30,990 nucleotides of DNA, taken from the NCBI GenBank assembly GCA_945883615.1, contig CAMCYB010000020.1, positions 1 to 30,990 on the forward strand, in the 5' to 3' direction. Of the stretch, positions 1 to 7,797 are shown in pieces. The notes below the pieces were generated by a model, which saw nothing but the letters and a program-made list of their open reading frames with translations, was not told the DNA's origin and ran no database searches. Each line of letters begins with the position of its first letter. The first letter of the stretch is position 1. A program made the position numbers and the translations under genes. Origin of the DNA: Bordetella parapertussis (lineage in GTDB: Bacteria > Pseudomonadota > Gammaproteobacteria > Burkholderiales > Burkholderiaceae_B).

Positions 1-2
1 GG

Positions 3-107
3 CTCACCCCTCACTCACGATTATCGTGTCAAGCTTTGGTGGCTCAAGAAGACTTAACGATTGAAATACCGCGCTACACCATCAATCACGCTAAAGAAAC
101 CCATTAG
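3..107 (+). CDS. fdx: 2Fe-2S ferredoxin of the ISC system, C-terminal end (partial)
   Basis: The third reading frame is open from the window edge to a TAG at 105-107 and encodes 34 residues. They contain the stretch RLSCQALVAQEDL followed by IEIPRYTINHAKE. This matches the C-terminus of adrenodoxin-type ISC ferredoxin: the Cys is the last of the four cluster ligands, and E-I-P-x-Y-T-I-N-H-A is the family's nearly invariant tail. The protein passes electrons to the IscU/IscS iron-sulfur assembly machinery in the cytoplasm. The N-terminal two thirds and the rest of any isc operon lie outside the window. No iscX-like gene follows; the next gene, lysS, converges on it. A hexanucleotide repeat starts directly after the stop codon. 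Identity rests on a short but distinctive tail. Confidence 0.85.
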   Translation, partial: LTPHSRLSCQALVAQEDLTIEIPRYTINHAKETH

Positions 108-166
108 CATCAACATCAACATCAACATCAACAAAACACCAACTCCAACATCAATATCAATATCAA
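108..166 (+). repeat. Hexanucleotide repeat tract (CATCAA/TATCAA) after the fdx stop
   Basis: Four perfect CATCAA units occupy 108-131. A degenerate A/C-rich stretch follows, then CATCAA TATCAA TATCAA at 149-166. The first unit abuts the fdx TAG and is in phase with the last codons. If TAG were a sense codon, the frame would continue as a His-Gln repeat. The tract lies between convergent fdx and lysS, and no GC-rich hairpin or classical terminator is visible there. It is probably a slippage-prone microsatellite. Confidence 0.8.
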
Positions 167-211
167 CCTTAGCGTCAGAGTTCAATTTTTATTATTTTTA
201 ATCTTTGCTCA

Positions 212-1765
212 TCAATCTTCTCTTCGAAGATGTGGAAATAAAATCACATCGCGAATGCTAGGGCTATCAGTTAACAACATCACTAATCGATCAATGCCAA
301 TACCGCAACCCCCTGCGGGTGGCATGCCGTACTCAAGTGCACGAATGTAGTCAGCGTCGTAATACATGGCTTCTTCGTCACCAGCGTCTTTGGCTAACAT
401 TTGTGCTTGAAAGCGAGCCGCTTGATCTTCTGGGTCGTTCAATTCAGAAAAGCCATTCGCTATTTCTCGGCCTGTCATAAATAATTCAAAGCGTTCAGTA
501 ACACCTTCGTAAGTGTCAGAAGCGCGTGCCAAGGGCGAAACTTCTATGGGGTAATCAATGATGTAGGTCGGTTCCCATAGTTTGGCCTCAGCTGTTTCTT
601 CAAACAACGCCAATTGCAATGCACCTAAACCGGCGTGGGCAAGCGGTGGGCTGTTTGCATCAACACCAAAAGCGCGCAAAGCTTTTTTAACGGCTTGTGC
701 ATCGTTAAGTATGTCATGCGTGTATTGCGGCGCATGTGTTTGAATAGCTTGCACAATCGTCATGCGAGCAAATGGCTGGCTTAAATCGAGAGTTCGACCT
801 TGATACGTCACCACGGCACTACCGGTTGCGCGTTCAGCTGCTTGGCGAATTAAGTTTTCAGTGAAATTCATCATCCATTGATAGTCGGTGTACGCCGCGT
901 AAAACTCAAGCATGGTGAATTCTGGGTTGTGACGTGGGCTAACCCCTTCGTTTCTGAAGTTTCGGTTAATTTCAAAGACGCGTTCAAAACCACCGACCAA
1001 CAAACGCTTTAAATAAAGCTCGGGCGCGATGCGCAAAAACATTTGCATGTCGAGCGCGTTGTGGTGGGTTTCAAAAGGTTTGGCTGCAGCACCGCCTGGT
1101 ATAGCTTGCAACATGGGCGTTTCAACTTCAAGAAAACCCGCATCGGTCATGGTTGAACGAATGGCTGCAATGGCTTGTGAGCGCGTCAAAAAAGTGTGGC
1201 GTGTTTGTTCCGTGACAATGAGATCAACATAACGTTGACGATACCGCAGTTCTTGATCAGCAATACCATGAAACTTATCGGGTAGCGGTCTCAAAGACTT
1301 TGCGAGCATATGCGCATGCACGGCATGAACAGATAACTCACCTTTGTTTGTTTTAAAAACGGTGCCTTCAATTGCAATAATGTCGCCAAGATCCCATTGC
1401 TTGAAAGCTTCATAGCGCTCTTCACCTAATGCGCCACGGTCTAAATAAATTTGAATATGCCCTGTGGCATCTTGTAACGTTGCAAAACTGGCTTTACCCA
1501 TTACCCGTTTGAGCATCATTCTGCCTGCTACCGTAACAGGGTGTTTGGCTTCAGCCAAAACCAATTGTTCCGTCTCGCCATACTCAGTGTGTAAGGGTGC
1601 CGCACGGTGCGAGGGTACAAAGCTGTTGGGAAAGGCAACCCCATGCGTGCGTAACTGAGCCAGCTTGGCACGTCGCTCAGCAATGAGGTGGTTTTCATTT
1701 GGCGCGCCATCAGCAGGTGCGTCAGCGGGGGTGTTCATAGAAGTATTGTCTGGGGAATTCATCAT
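212..1765 (-). CDS. lysS: Lysyl-tRNA synthetase, class II
   Basis: The 517-residue product charges tRNA-Lys with lysine in the cytoplasm. An OB-fold anticodon-binding domain (about residues 75-170, with the [15 protein letters not shown] stretch) precedes the class II catalytic core. Motif 2 is visible as [20 protein letters not shown] and motif 3 as [14 protein letters not shown] near the C-terminus. Length is slightly above the usual ~500 because of an Ala/Pro/Asn-rich N-terminal tail of about 25 residues. Two ATG codons in tandem (1765 and 1762) can start it. The first shares its A with the TAA of the upstream SDR gene (TAATG), so translation is probably coupled. It is the last gene of the RpfE-type/recJ/prfB/SDR/lysS operon. 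The prfB-lysS association is known from enterobacteria. Confidence 0.97.
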   Translation of the reverse strand: MMNSPDNTSMNTPADAPADGAPNENHLIAERRAKLAQLRTHGVAFPNSFVPSHRAAPLHTEYGETEQLVLAEAKHPVTVAGRMMLKRVMGKASFATLQDATGHIQIYLDRGALGEERYEAFKQWDLGDIIAIEGTVFKTNKGELSVHAVHAHMLAKSLRPLPDKFHGIADQELRYRQRYVDLIVTEQTRHTFLTRSQAIAAIRSTMTDAGFLEVETPMLQAIPGGAAAKPFETHHNALDMQMFLRIAPELYLKRLLVGGFERVFEINRNFRNEGVSPRHNPEFTMLEFYAAYTDYQWMMNFTENLIRQAAERATGSAVVTYQGRTLDLSQPFARMTIVQAIQTHAPQYTHDILNDAQAVKKALRAFGVDANSPPLAHAGLGALQLALFEETAEAKLWEPTYIIDYPIEVSPLARASDTYEGVTERFELFMTGREIANGFSELNDPEDQAARFQAQMLAKDAGDEEAMYYDADYIRALEYGMPPAGGCGIGIDRLVMLLTDSPSIRDVILFPHLRRED

Positions 1766-2550
1766 TAAAACTCGTGTTGCCGAATGTCATCGATGGTTTT
1801 TTGACCAAACGAATCGTGTTCGATGAAGGTTAAAAGTTGTTGAGCAACGGTGGCAGGATTTGCCAATGCGCCTTGATCATGAATTTGTATGAATTTTTCA
1901 AGGACAGGAAAAATTTCTACGTCAATATTGCGAATCGTTGCTTGCATGGGGGTATTGATCATTCCAGGTGCCACTGAAGCAATACGAACACGATCGCCTT
2001 GCTCTAAGCTGACGACTTCAGCATACCGGTCTAGTGCCGCTTTGCTGGCGCAGTAAACGACCCAGCCCTGTATAGCTTGGCGCCCAGCACCTGAGGAAAT
2101 CAACATAATGCGTCTGTCTGTTGAATGCGAAGTTGAGGCTAGAAAATGATTGGTCAAGAAAGTAGGCGTCACAATGTTGGTGAGGTAGGCCTGTTCAATC
2201 TCTAAAAATGATGCGGGGTGGTCTGCTACCGTAACAGGTGTGACCACGCCCGCGTTTTGAATTAAACGGGGTCGCTTAGCGAGGCTAACGAATGCGTGTA
2301 TTTGTTTGGCAGCCTGTTCAACCGCCGTGCGGTCGTTAAAATCAACCAAAATTTGCGTCAAAGGCACTTGATGGGTGCTTGCCAGTTGATCAAGTTCTTC
2401 AACATGTTGGCGAGATAAGGTCACTAAGGCAACCCCTTGAGTCAAACAGTGCTCTGCTAATGCACGGCCTAAACCTCGGGTCGCACCCGTGAGAATTAAG
2501 AGGCGATCAACAGGCGAAGGCTTTGTAAAATTTGTAGACTTTATATTCAT
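1765..2550 (-). CDS. SDR-family NAD(P)-dependent oxidoreductase (YueD/benzil reductase-like)
   Basis: The 261-residue product is a classical short-chain dehydrogenase. The Rossmann cofactor loop TGATRGLG lies near residues 21-28 and NAG near residue 100. The catalytic Ser is in ISSGAG and the Tyr/Lys pair in YCASK (about residues 168-172). The C-terminal segment [12 protein letters not shown] resembles the Bacillus YueD (benzil reductase/sepiapterin reductase-like) branch as I recall it. The substrate is unknown; it would reduce a carbonyl with NAD(P)H in the cytoplasm. It sits between prfB (6 bp upstream) and lysS (1 bp overlap), splitting a pair usually adjacent in other proteobacteria, and must be co-transcribed with them. 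Family assignment is firm; the subfamily is tentative. Confidence 0.85.
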   Translation of the reverse strand: MNIKSTNFTKPSPVDRLLILTGATRGLGRALAEHCLTQGVALVTLSRQHVEELDQLASTHQVPLTQILVDFNDRTAVEQAAKQIHAFVSLAKRPRLIQNAGVVTPVTVADHPASFLEIEQAYLTNIVTPTFLTNHFLASTSHSTDRRIMLISSGAGRQAIQGWVVYCASKAALDRYAEVVSLEQGDRVRIASVAPGMINTPMQATIRNIDVEIFPVLEKFIQIHDQGALANPATVAQQLLTFIEHDSFGQKTIDDIRQHEF

Positions 2551-2556
2551 CGTAAA

Positions 2557-3667
2557 TTAAAACCCTTGTTTTAAACTCGCTTGAATAAAGGGGTCAAGAT
2601 CGCCATCGAGCACTTTTTGGGTATTAGAGATTTCAACAGAGGTACGCAAATCTTTAATGCGACTTTGATCAAGCACATACGAACGAATTTGGTGACCCCA
2701 ACCGACATCGGTTTTGGCATCTTCCATTTTTTGTTGCTCTGCCATTCTATTTCGCATTTCAAGCTCGTAGAGCTTTGAGCGCAGCATTTCCATGGCTTCA
2801 GCACGATTACGATGCTGCGAACGATCATTTTGGCACTGCACCACAATGCCAGAGGGCAGGTGAGTTAAACGAACTGCTGAGTCGGTTTTGTTAATGTGCT
2901 GACCACCCGCACCACTGGCACGGTAGGTGTCTACGCGTAAATCAGCGGGGTTGATGTCAATTTCAATTGATTCGTCGACTTGTGGGTATACAAAAATGCT
3001 GGCAAACGACGTGTGACGACCGCCTGCTGAATCAAAGGGGCTTTTGCGAACAAGTCGATGTACGCCTGTTTCCGTGCGTAAATGCCCAAACGCATAGTCA
3101 CCTTCAATTTTAATGGTTGCAGATTTAATACCCGCAACTTCGCCGGCCGACTCTTCAAGTATTTCTGCCTTAAACCCTTTGCGTTCTGCGTAGCGTAAGT
3201 ATTGGCGCAATAAAATAGAGGCCCAGTCTTGTGCTTCAGTACCACCGGCACCCGATTGAATGTCGACAAAGCAATTGAGTGGGTCGGCTGGGTTTGAAAA
3301 CATACGACGAAACTCAATTTTTTCAAGCGTTTGTTCAAATGCATTGGCATCATCATCAATAGCAAGTAACGTTTCTTCGTCATCATCAGAGGCAGCTAAG
3401 TCGAACAATTCTTTTGCATCTTGAATTGATCGTTGTAGGGCATCAAGAGTCAGCACAACATCTTCAAGTGATTTTTTTTCACGACCTAAATCTTGAGCAT
3501 GTTTGGGGTCATTCCAAACGTTGGGGTTTTCTAGTTCGGCGTTGACAACATCAAGACGATTATGCTTTTCTTCAAAGTCAAAGATACCCCCTAGCGGCTA
3601 ACTCACGCTCTAGGTAATCATTCAATCGCGCGGCAATCGCGTTGAGGCGTTCAGCTTCTAAACTCAA
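2557..3667 (-). CDS. prfB: Peptide chain release factor 2, made by programmed +1 frameshift
   Basis: RF2 terminates translation at UGA and UAA. The gene is in two frames. A 29-codon frame-0 segment runs from a TTG at 3667 (preceded by AAAGAG, 6 nt spacing) to CTT at 3581-3583 followed by TGA at 3578-3580. After a +1 slip the second frame runs from GAC at 3579 to the stop at 2557, giving about 369 residues, close to the E. coli 365. The start reads [10 protein letters not shown] and the junction R-G-Y-L/D-F-E-E-K. The RF2 specificity tripeptide SPF (in KSPFDSAGG, about residue 210) and the catalytic GGQ (in GAGGQHINK, about residue 255) are intact. Without the frameshift the gene looks 5'-truncated at an internal ATG (3456). 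recJ ends 58 bp upstream and the SDR starts 6 bp downstream. The TTG start is the least certain part. Confidence 0.95.
3577..3592 (-). promoter_or_regulatory. prfB: RF2 programmed +1 frameshift signal
   Basis: Read on the minus strand this is AGGGGGTATCTTTGAC. It contains an internal Shine-Dalgarno AGGGGG (3587-3592), a 3-nt spacer, the slippery codon CTT, the in-frame stop TGA and a following C. It is identical to the classical E. coli prfB signal. When RF2 is scarce, the poor-context UGA is decoded slowly, the ribosome shifts +1 and full-length RF2 is made. This is autoregulation by the product's own activity. The frames on both sides were checked: frame 0 is open upstream and +1 is open downstream to the prfB stop. 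Confidence 0.97.
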
Positions 3668-3725
3668 TGTGTTCTCTTTAGTAACAATATAGCCCTGTAT
3701 TTTAACTGACCCAGCCCGCTATCGT

Positions 3726-5435
3726 TTAGAGGCTTTCGGCATGCTCAATAATAAGCTGGGCTGTCACCATGGCATTCCAGTGGTTGGTGGCTAAACGATA
3801 AACAACCCGAACTCGATTGCCCAACGTTTCTTGACGACCAAACCAAATAGCTTCAAACCGTTGTCGATCGCGTGTGAGGGTTAATTTGAGGTGTTTATCG
3901 TTGAGTAAGCGCTGTTGATCAACCGTAAACTCGTCAACAAATAAAGGGGCGGGAAAGCCAGAACCCCAAACTTGTTCCTCGAGCATTTGTGCCACCTGCG
4001 CATTGGCAAAGCCTGATTCGAGTGACCCATCGGTTTCAATCACGGCTTCAAAGCGTTTTTTTCCGCTAAAGTCGATTACCGCTTGGTTAAAGGCTAAAAC
4101 AAACTTATCGTAATCTTCAGAGGCAATACTTAAGCCAGCAGCCATCGCATGACCACCAAATTTTTTGATTAAACCAGTGTGCCGTTTCGATACCAAATCA
4201 AGCACGTCACGTAAGTGCACATCGGGTATTGAGCGACCCGAGCCACGTATTTCGCCTGCATCGCCTGGCGCAAAGGCCAAGGCAGGGCGATAGAACAGAT
4301 CTTTTAATCTTGACGCAACAATACCCACCACACCTTGATGCCAGCTTTCGTCAAAGACACAAACGGCTGCGCTGTTCGGTTGGGCATCAATTTCGCCAAT
4401 AGATGACAAAGCTTGTGCGCGCATCGTTTCTTCGATTTTGCGGCGTTCACGGTTAAAGGTGTCAAGTTCGCGGGCCAGAACTAAAGCGCGATCTTCATCG
4501 TCGGTAATGAGGCATTCGATGCCAACACTCATATCGGCCAAGCGACCCGCCGCATTGATACGTGGCCCGACAATAAACCCGAAATCTAACGCCACAGCCA
4601 ATTGAGGTTGCCGACCTGCTACCGCAAACAAGGCGCGTATGCCGGGCTGCATGAGGCCCCGGCGAAGCCGGTCAATGCCCCGATTGACCAGCAATCGATT
4701 ATTTTGATCAAGCTTAACCACATCAGCCACGGTGCCTAAGGCGACCAGGTCAACCAAGGTGTCAAGTTTGGGCTCTGGTTTCGATACAAAATGCCCGCGG
4801 TGACGCAGCTCAGCACGCAGGGCTAGCAGGACATAAAACATCACCCCCACACCCGCTAAGTTTTTTGAGGGAAAGGTGCAGCCCGGTTGGTTGGGGTTCA
4901 CAATGACTGCGGCTTTAGGCAGAATGTCACCCGGTAAATGATGATCAGTAATGAGCACGTTAATTTGATTGTCATGAGCGGTTGCCACCCCATCGACACT
5001 GGCAATGCCATTGTCGACTGTAATAATTAAGTCGGGCTTACCACTGCGGTGTTGGCAGGCTAACTCAACCACAGCGGGCGACAAGCCGTAACCGGTTTCA
5101 AAACGGTTAGGTACCAAATAGTCAACATGAGCCCCTAATGCACGCAACCCTCTGATAGCCACAGCACACGCGGTTGCGCCATCGCAATCATAATCTGCCA
5201 CAACAAGTAATTTTTTCTTTGCTTCAATGTGATCAGCGAGTAACTGCGCCGCTTGCTGGTTCTGCGTGAGTAATTGCGGGTCGAGCAATGACTTCCATTC
5301 GCTCGAAAGGGTGTCTTTTTGTTCAACGCCACGGCTGGCATACAGCCTCGCTAATAAGGGGTGTAAGCCTTGAACGGTAAGTCTTTGTGTGGCGTCAGCT
5401 TGAGTCGATCTTATTTTTATGACGGGTTGTGCCAC
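3726..5435 (-). CDS. recJ: Single-stranded-DNA-specific 5'-3' exonuclease RecJ
   Basis: RecJ degrades single-stranded DNA 5' to 3' in RecF-pathway recombination, mismatch repair and replication-fork processing. The product has 569 residues (E. coli 577). The DHH-family metal motifs are present: DYDCDG at residues 81-86, DNG at 141-143 and DHH at 164-166. The DHHA1-type motif GGHAMAAGL and the C-terminal OB-like region follow. The start is GTG at 5435, preceded by GGAG at 6 nt spacing, so the initiation site is well supported. It overlaps the end of the RpfE-type gene by 19 bp, and prfB follows after 58 bp. The recJ-prfB-lysS order is also known in enterobacteria. Confidence 0.97.
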   Translation of the reverse strand: MAQPVIKIRSTQADATQRLTVQGLHPLLARLYASRGVEQKDTLSSEWKSLLDPQLLTQNQQAAQLLADHIEAKKKLLVVADYDCDGATACAVAIRGLRALGAHVDYLVPNRFETGYGLSPAVVELACQHRSGKPDLIITVDNGIASVDGVATAHDNQINVLITDHHLPGDILPKAAVIVNPNQPGCTFPSKNLAGVGVMFYVLLALRAELRHRGHFVSKPEPKLDTLVDLVALGTVADVVKLDQNNRLLVNRGIDRLRRGLMQPGIRALFAVAGRQPQLAVALDFGFIVGPRINAAGRLADMSVGIECLITDDEDRALVLARELDTFNRERRKIEETMRAQALSSIGEIDAQPNSAAVCVFDESWHQGVVGIVASRLKDLFYRPALAFAPGDAGEIRGSGRSIPDVHLRDVLDLVSKRHTGLIKKFGGHAMAAGLSIASEDYDKFVLAFNQAVIDFSGKKRFEAVIETDGSLESGFANAQVAQMLEEQVWGSGFPAPLFVDEFTVDQQRLLNDKHLKLTLTRDRQRFEAIWFGRQETLGNRVRVVYRLATNHWNAMVTAQLIIEHAESL

Positions 5436-6439
5436 CAGGAGCTCCAGTCGTTCTTTGAAAAAGGTCGAGCCAATTTCTTGAGCCAGTTTGGCTGATTCTG
5501 ATTAAAGTGTGTGAGCGTCACTAAACGGTCTTGGCCTGTGAGGGTTAGATGGGTAGGGGTAGAAGCGGAAGCGGTGCCCGAACCTTTTTGAATTTCAATA
5601 ACCCGTGGTAGAACGTCTTTAAGCCAAGCGTCTAACCACCCCGACCAATCTGATGACATCACGAATGGTTTTAAGGTACTGATGAGTTGATAGGAATTGG
5701 GTTGCTTAAGAAGTTTTGCTTGTGCTTGTGTATTATTAAGCGCCATCGGTTGCGCTTGAACAAGGGGCTGCCAACCCGGTGCGCCACCATAAAGCCAAAC
5801 ACTGTTTACAGCAGGTAAGCCGCGCTCTAAACGGGCTGCATTGACGGGGTGGTTATGCCACACCATTTGTATCTCGTTCAATATACGGCGCCAAGCCAGC
5901 CATGCATCACTATCGGGCCACCAACCAGCTATGTTTTGTCCTGCTAAAGCGTCAGGGCTAGCTGTGTGTGCCAACTCGGCTAACGGGGCATGTACCCGCC
6001 AAGTACTTGCCGTTATGGCTTGAACCCAAATGGCATCATCTTTATGACCAAAACTGGGTTGCGCGGCTTCACATAGGCTTTGTGCCTCGTCATGACTGAG
6101 TTCGAGCGTGCTGAGGGGGTGTAAAGTGGCGGCGCTGGTACCGATTTGAGTGCTGCATAGTTGCGCTGCCCAGACGGGGGTCGTGCTTTGTGTCACGTCA
6201 AGCTGCCAAGCAGCTAAAGCTTGCCCGGGTGCTTGACTAACACGTTGTGACCAACCATTTAAGGTTAAAACACGCGCCTCAAATGGGGTGCAGCCCGCTA
6301 CTTGGGGGCCAAAGTGGCTTTGGCTGGCCTTGAGGTCATTTAATTGTTTACTCAGCTCAGGTCGAGATTGTTTAAGCGACTGGCCTAATTGAGTGGCAAG
6401 TGAGGTGGGGGGTAGTGCGTGTTCAAAGATATATTCCAT
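5417..6439 (-). CDS. RpfE-type conserved hypothetical protein upstream of recJ
   Basis: The product has 340 residues and no signal peptide or membrane segment. It resembles proteins annotated as RpfE-type regulatory protein or phosphoglycerate-mutase-like in Burkholderiales. The best preserved blocks are L-S-H-D-E-A-Q-S-L-C-E-A-A-Q-P (about residues 113-127) and the stretch WRRILNEIQMVWHNHPVNAA followed by R-G-L-P-A-V-N-S-V-W-L-Y-G-G (about residues 184-218). The name RpfE comes from the Xanthomonas rpf cluster; no biochemical function is established that I can vouch for. It is the first gene of the recJ-prfB-SDR-lysS operon and overlaps recJ by 19 bp. There is no Shine-Dalgarno before the ATG, but a TACAAT hexamer lies 6 nt upstream. 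Family assignment is from memory of conserved motifs. Confidence 0.7.
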   Translation of the reverse strand: MEYIFEHALPPTSLATQLGQSLKQSRPELSKQLNDLKASQSHFGPQVAGCTPFEARVLTLNGWSQRVSQAPGQALAAWQLDVTQSTTPVWAAQLCSTQIGTSAATLHPLSTLELSHDEAQSLCEAAQPSFGHKDDAIWVQAITASTWRVHAPLAELAHTASPDALAGQNIAGWWPDSDAWLAWRRILNEIQMVWHNHPVNAARLERGLPAVNSVWLYGGAPGWQPLVQAQPMALNNTQAQAKLLKQPNSYQLISTLKPFVMSSDWSGWLDAWLKDVLPRVIEIQKGSGTASASTPTHLTLTGQDRLVTLTHFNQNQPNWLKKLARPFSKNDWSSWWHNPS

Positions 6440-6445
6440 TTCGTT

Positions 6446-6451
6446 ATTGTA
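6446..6451 (-). promoter_or_regulatory. Candidate -10 box of the RpfE-type/recJ operon
   Basis: TACAAT (5 of 6 matches to the sigma-70 consensus) lies 6 nt before the ATG at 6439 on the minus strand. Transcription would begin at or next to the start codon, and no Shine-Dalgarno is present. No convincing -35 sits at 16-18 bp; TTAACC lies at only 15 bp. Confidence 0.35.
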
Positions 6452-6453
6452 AT

Positions 6454-6504
6454 GTGGCTAACGCGTGGTTAACTGTGTAACTCGGTGTAAAACGGTGGTT
6501 AATG
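6454..6504 (+). repeat. Five degenerate ~10 bp direct repeats between divergent operons
   Basis: Units begin at 6454, 6465, 6475, 6485 and 6495: GTGGCTAACGC, GTGGTTAACT, GTGTAACTCG, GTGTAAAACG and GTGGTTAATG. Spacing is 11, 10, 10 and 10 bp, so equivalent bases fall on the same face of the helix. They fill the space between the two candidate -10 boxes of the divergent RpfE-type/recJ and lolC operons. They may be a protein-binding array or a decayed tandem repeat. Confidence 0.55.
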
Positions 6505-6511
6505 AGATAAT
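6503..6511 (+). promoter_or_regulatory. Candidate extended -10 of the lolCD operon
   Basis: TGAGATAAT at 6503-6511 is an extended -10 (TGn plus GATAAT, 5 of 6). It ends 8 nt before the lolC ATG at 6520. No Shine-Dalgarno precedes the ATG, so the transcript may be leaderless or nearly so. No -35 match is visible, which is compatible with an extended -10 promoter. Confidence 0.4.
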
Positions 6512-6519
6512 TGCAGCTT

Positions 6520-7797
6520 ATGAAATCAAGCTTTGAACTTTGGGTGGGCGCGCGTTACGCGGGTATCATTGGTCGTCGCCGAGGGCGTGACGGTGGTGAT
6601 CGCTTTGTGTCGTTTGTAGCCATGATGTCAATGATAGGTATTGCATTGGGTGTGGCTGCTTTGATTGTGGTGCTGTCAGTCATGAATGGTTTTCAGCGCG
6701 ATGTGCGAGACCGCATGTTGTCGGTTTTGCCGCACATCGAACTATTTGTACCCGGTGCCTTACCTGAAACGGTGCTTGAACGATTCGATGAGTTAGCCCA
6801 AGCGGCTCAAAAAAATAACCAAGTGATTGGGGTTGCGCCGTTTGTAGGCGCGCAGGCCATCATCATGCATGGTCAAGTATTGCGTGGTGTTCAAGTGCGC
6901 GGCATTGACCCAGCCCTTGAGTCAAGCGTTTCTGACTTGGTCGGGCAAATGGTTGAGGGTCAAATGTCATCATTGGTGCCGGGTGAGTTTCATGTGATAT
7001 TAGGTGAAGACTTAGCCAACGCGCTCAGGGTTAGCGTGGGTGATTCTGTGATGTTACTAGCCCCCCAAGGTACAGTCAGCCCTGCTGGTTTGAGCCCTCG
7101 CATGCGGCAGTTCACTGTGAGTGGCATGTTTAAGTCTGGGCATTTTGAATACGACTCGTCGCTGGTGTTTGCGCAAGCACGCGATGTTGCCCGCATGTTT
7201 CGCGATACGGCAACGGCTGGGGCTCGTGTCAAAATAAAAGATATGTATCAAGCCCCCCAAATTTCAAAGGCCATTGCACTTGAGGCCCCACGAGGGGTTT
7301 TATCTAGCGATTGGTCACGCAACAATCGCACATGGTTTGCCGCCGTGCAAACAGAAAAACGAATGATGTTTTTGATTTTGACTCTAATTGTTGCGGTTGC
7401 AGCATTCAATCTTTTGTCATCTCAAGTCATGGCGGTTAAAGATAAACAAGCTGATATTGCTATTTTGCGAACGCTTGGCGCCACACCGGGTGAAATTGCC
7501 CGTATTTTTTTGGTGCAGGGCGCATTAATTGGCGTGATTGGTACTTTTTTAGGTTTGGCAGGTGGCTTGGCAGTTGCTATGAACATTGATGTTCTGGTGC
7601 CATTGATTGAACGTGCGCTGGGTATTCAGTTTTTACCCAAAGAGATTTACTTTATTCAAGCCCTGCCGTCAGACCCTCGACTTGACGATGTAATCACCAT
7701 TGCAATGACCTCATTGATCATGTCTTTGTTAGCCACTTTGTACCCGAGTTGGCGAGCGTCTAAGTTAGAACCTGCACAGGTGTTACGTCATGACTAA
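6520..7797 (+). CDS. lolC: Lipoprotein-releasing ABC transporter permease LolC/LolE family
   Basis: This inner-membrane permease works with the ATPase LolD to extract outer-membrane-destined lipoproteins and hand them to LolA. The start ATG at 6520 gives MKSSFELWVGARYAG, the typical LolC/E N-terminus, and 425 residues; a TTG at 6511 is in frame but less likely. Membrane segments are visible at about residues 32-58 (MSMIGIALGVAALIVVLSVMNG), 278-302, 325-360 and 390-408. The large periplasmic domain lies between the first and second. The C-terminal FtsX-like part carries DIAILRTLGATPGEIARIF. It overlaps lolD by 8 bp. Only one LolC/E-type permease is present here and no lolE follows, so it may act as a homodimer of the LolF type. 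Confidence 0.9.
   Translation: MKSSFELWVGARYAGIIGRRRGRDGGDRFVSFVAMMSMIGIALGVAALIVVLSVMNGFQRDVRDRMLSVLPHIELFVPGALPETVLERFDELAQAAQKNNQVIGVAPFVGAQAIIMHGQVLRGVQVRGIDPALESSVSDLVGQMVEGQMSSLVPGEFHVILGEDLANALRVSVGDSVMLLAPQGTVSPAGLSPRMRQFTVSGMFKSGHFEYDSSLVFAQARDVARMFRDTATAGARVKIKDMYQAPQISKAIALEAPRGVLSSDWSRNNRTWFAAVQTEKRMMFLILTLIVAVAAFNLLSSQVMAVKDKQADIAILRTLGATPGEIARIFLVQGALIGVIGTFLGLAGGLAVAMNIDVLVPLIERALGIQFLPKEIYFIQALPSDPRLDDVITIAMTSLIMSLLATLYPSWRASKLEPAQVLRHD

Noticed and set aside
2931..3386. A 151-codon open frame on the minus strand inside prfB
   Set aside because: It lies in another frame of a clearly coding RF2 gene, shows no recognisable domain and has no ribosome binding site; it is a shadow frame.
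2557..3456. prfB as a 5'-truncated or pseudogenised RF2 beginning at an internal ATG
   Set aside because: The missing N-terminus is encoded upstream in two frames joined by the standard RF2 frameshift signal, so the gene is intact.
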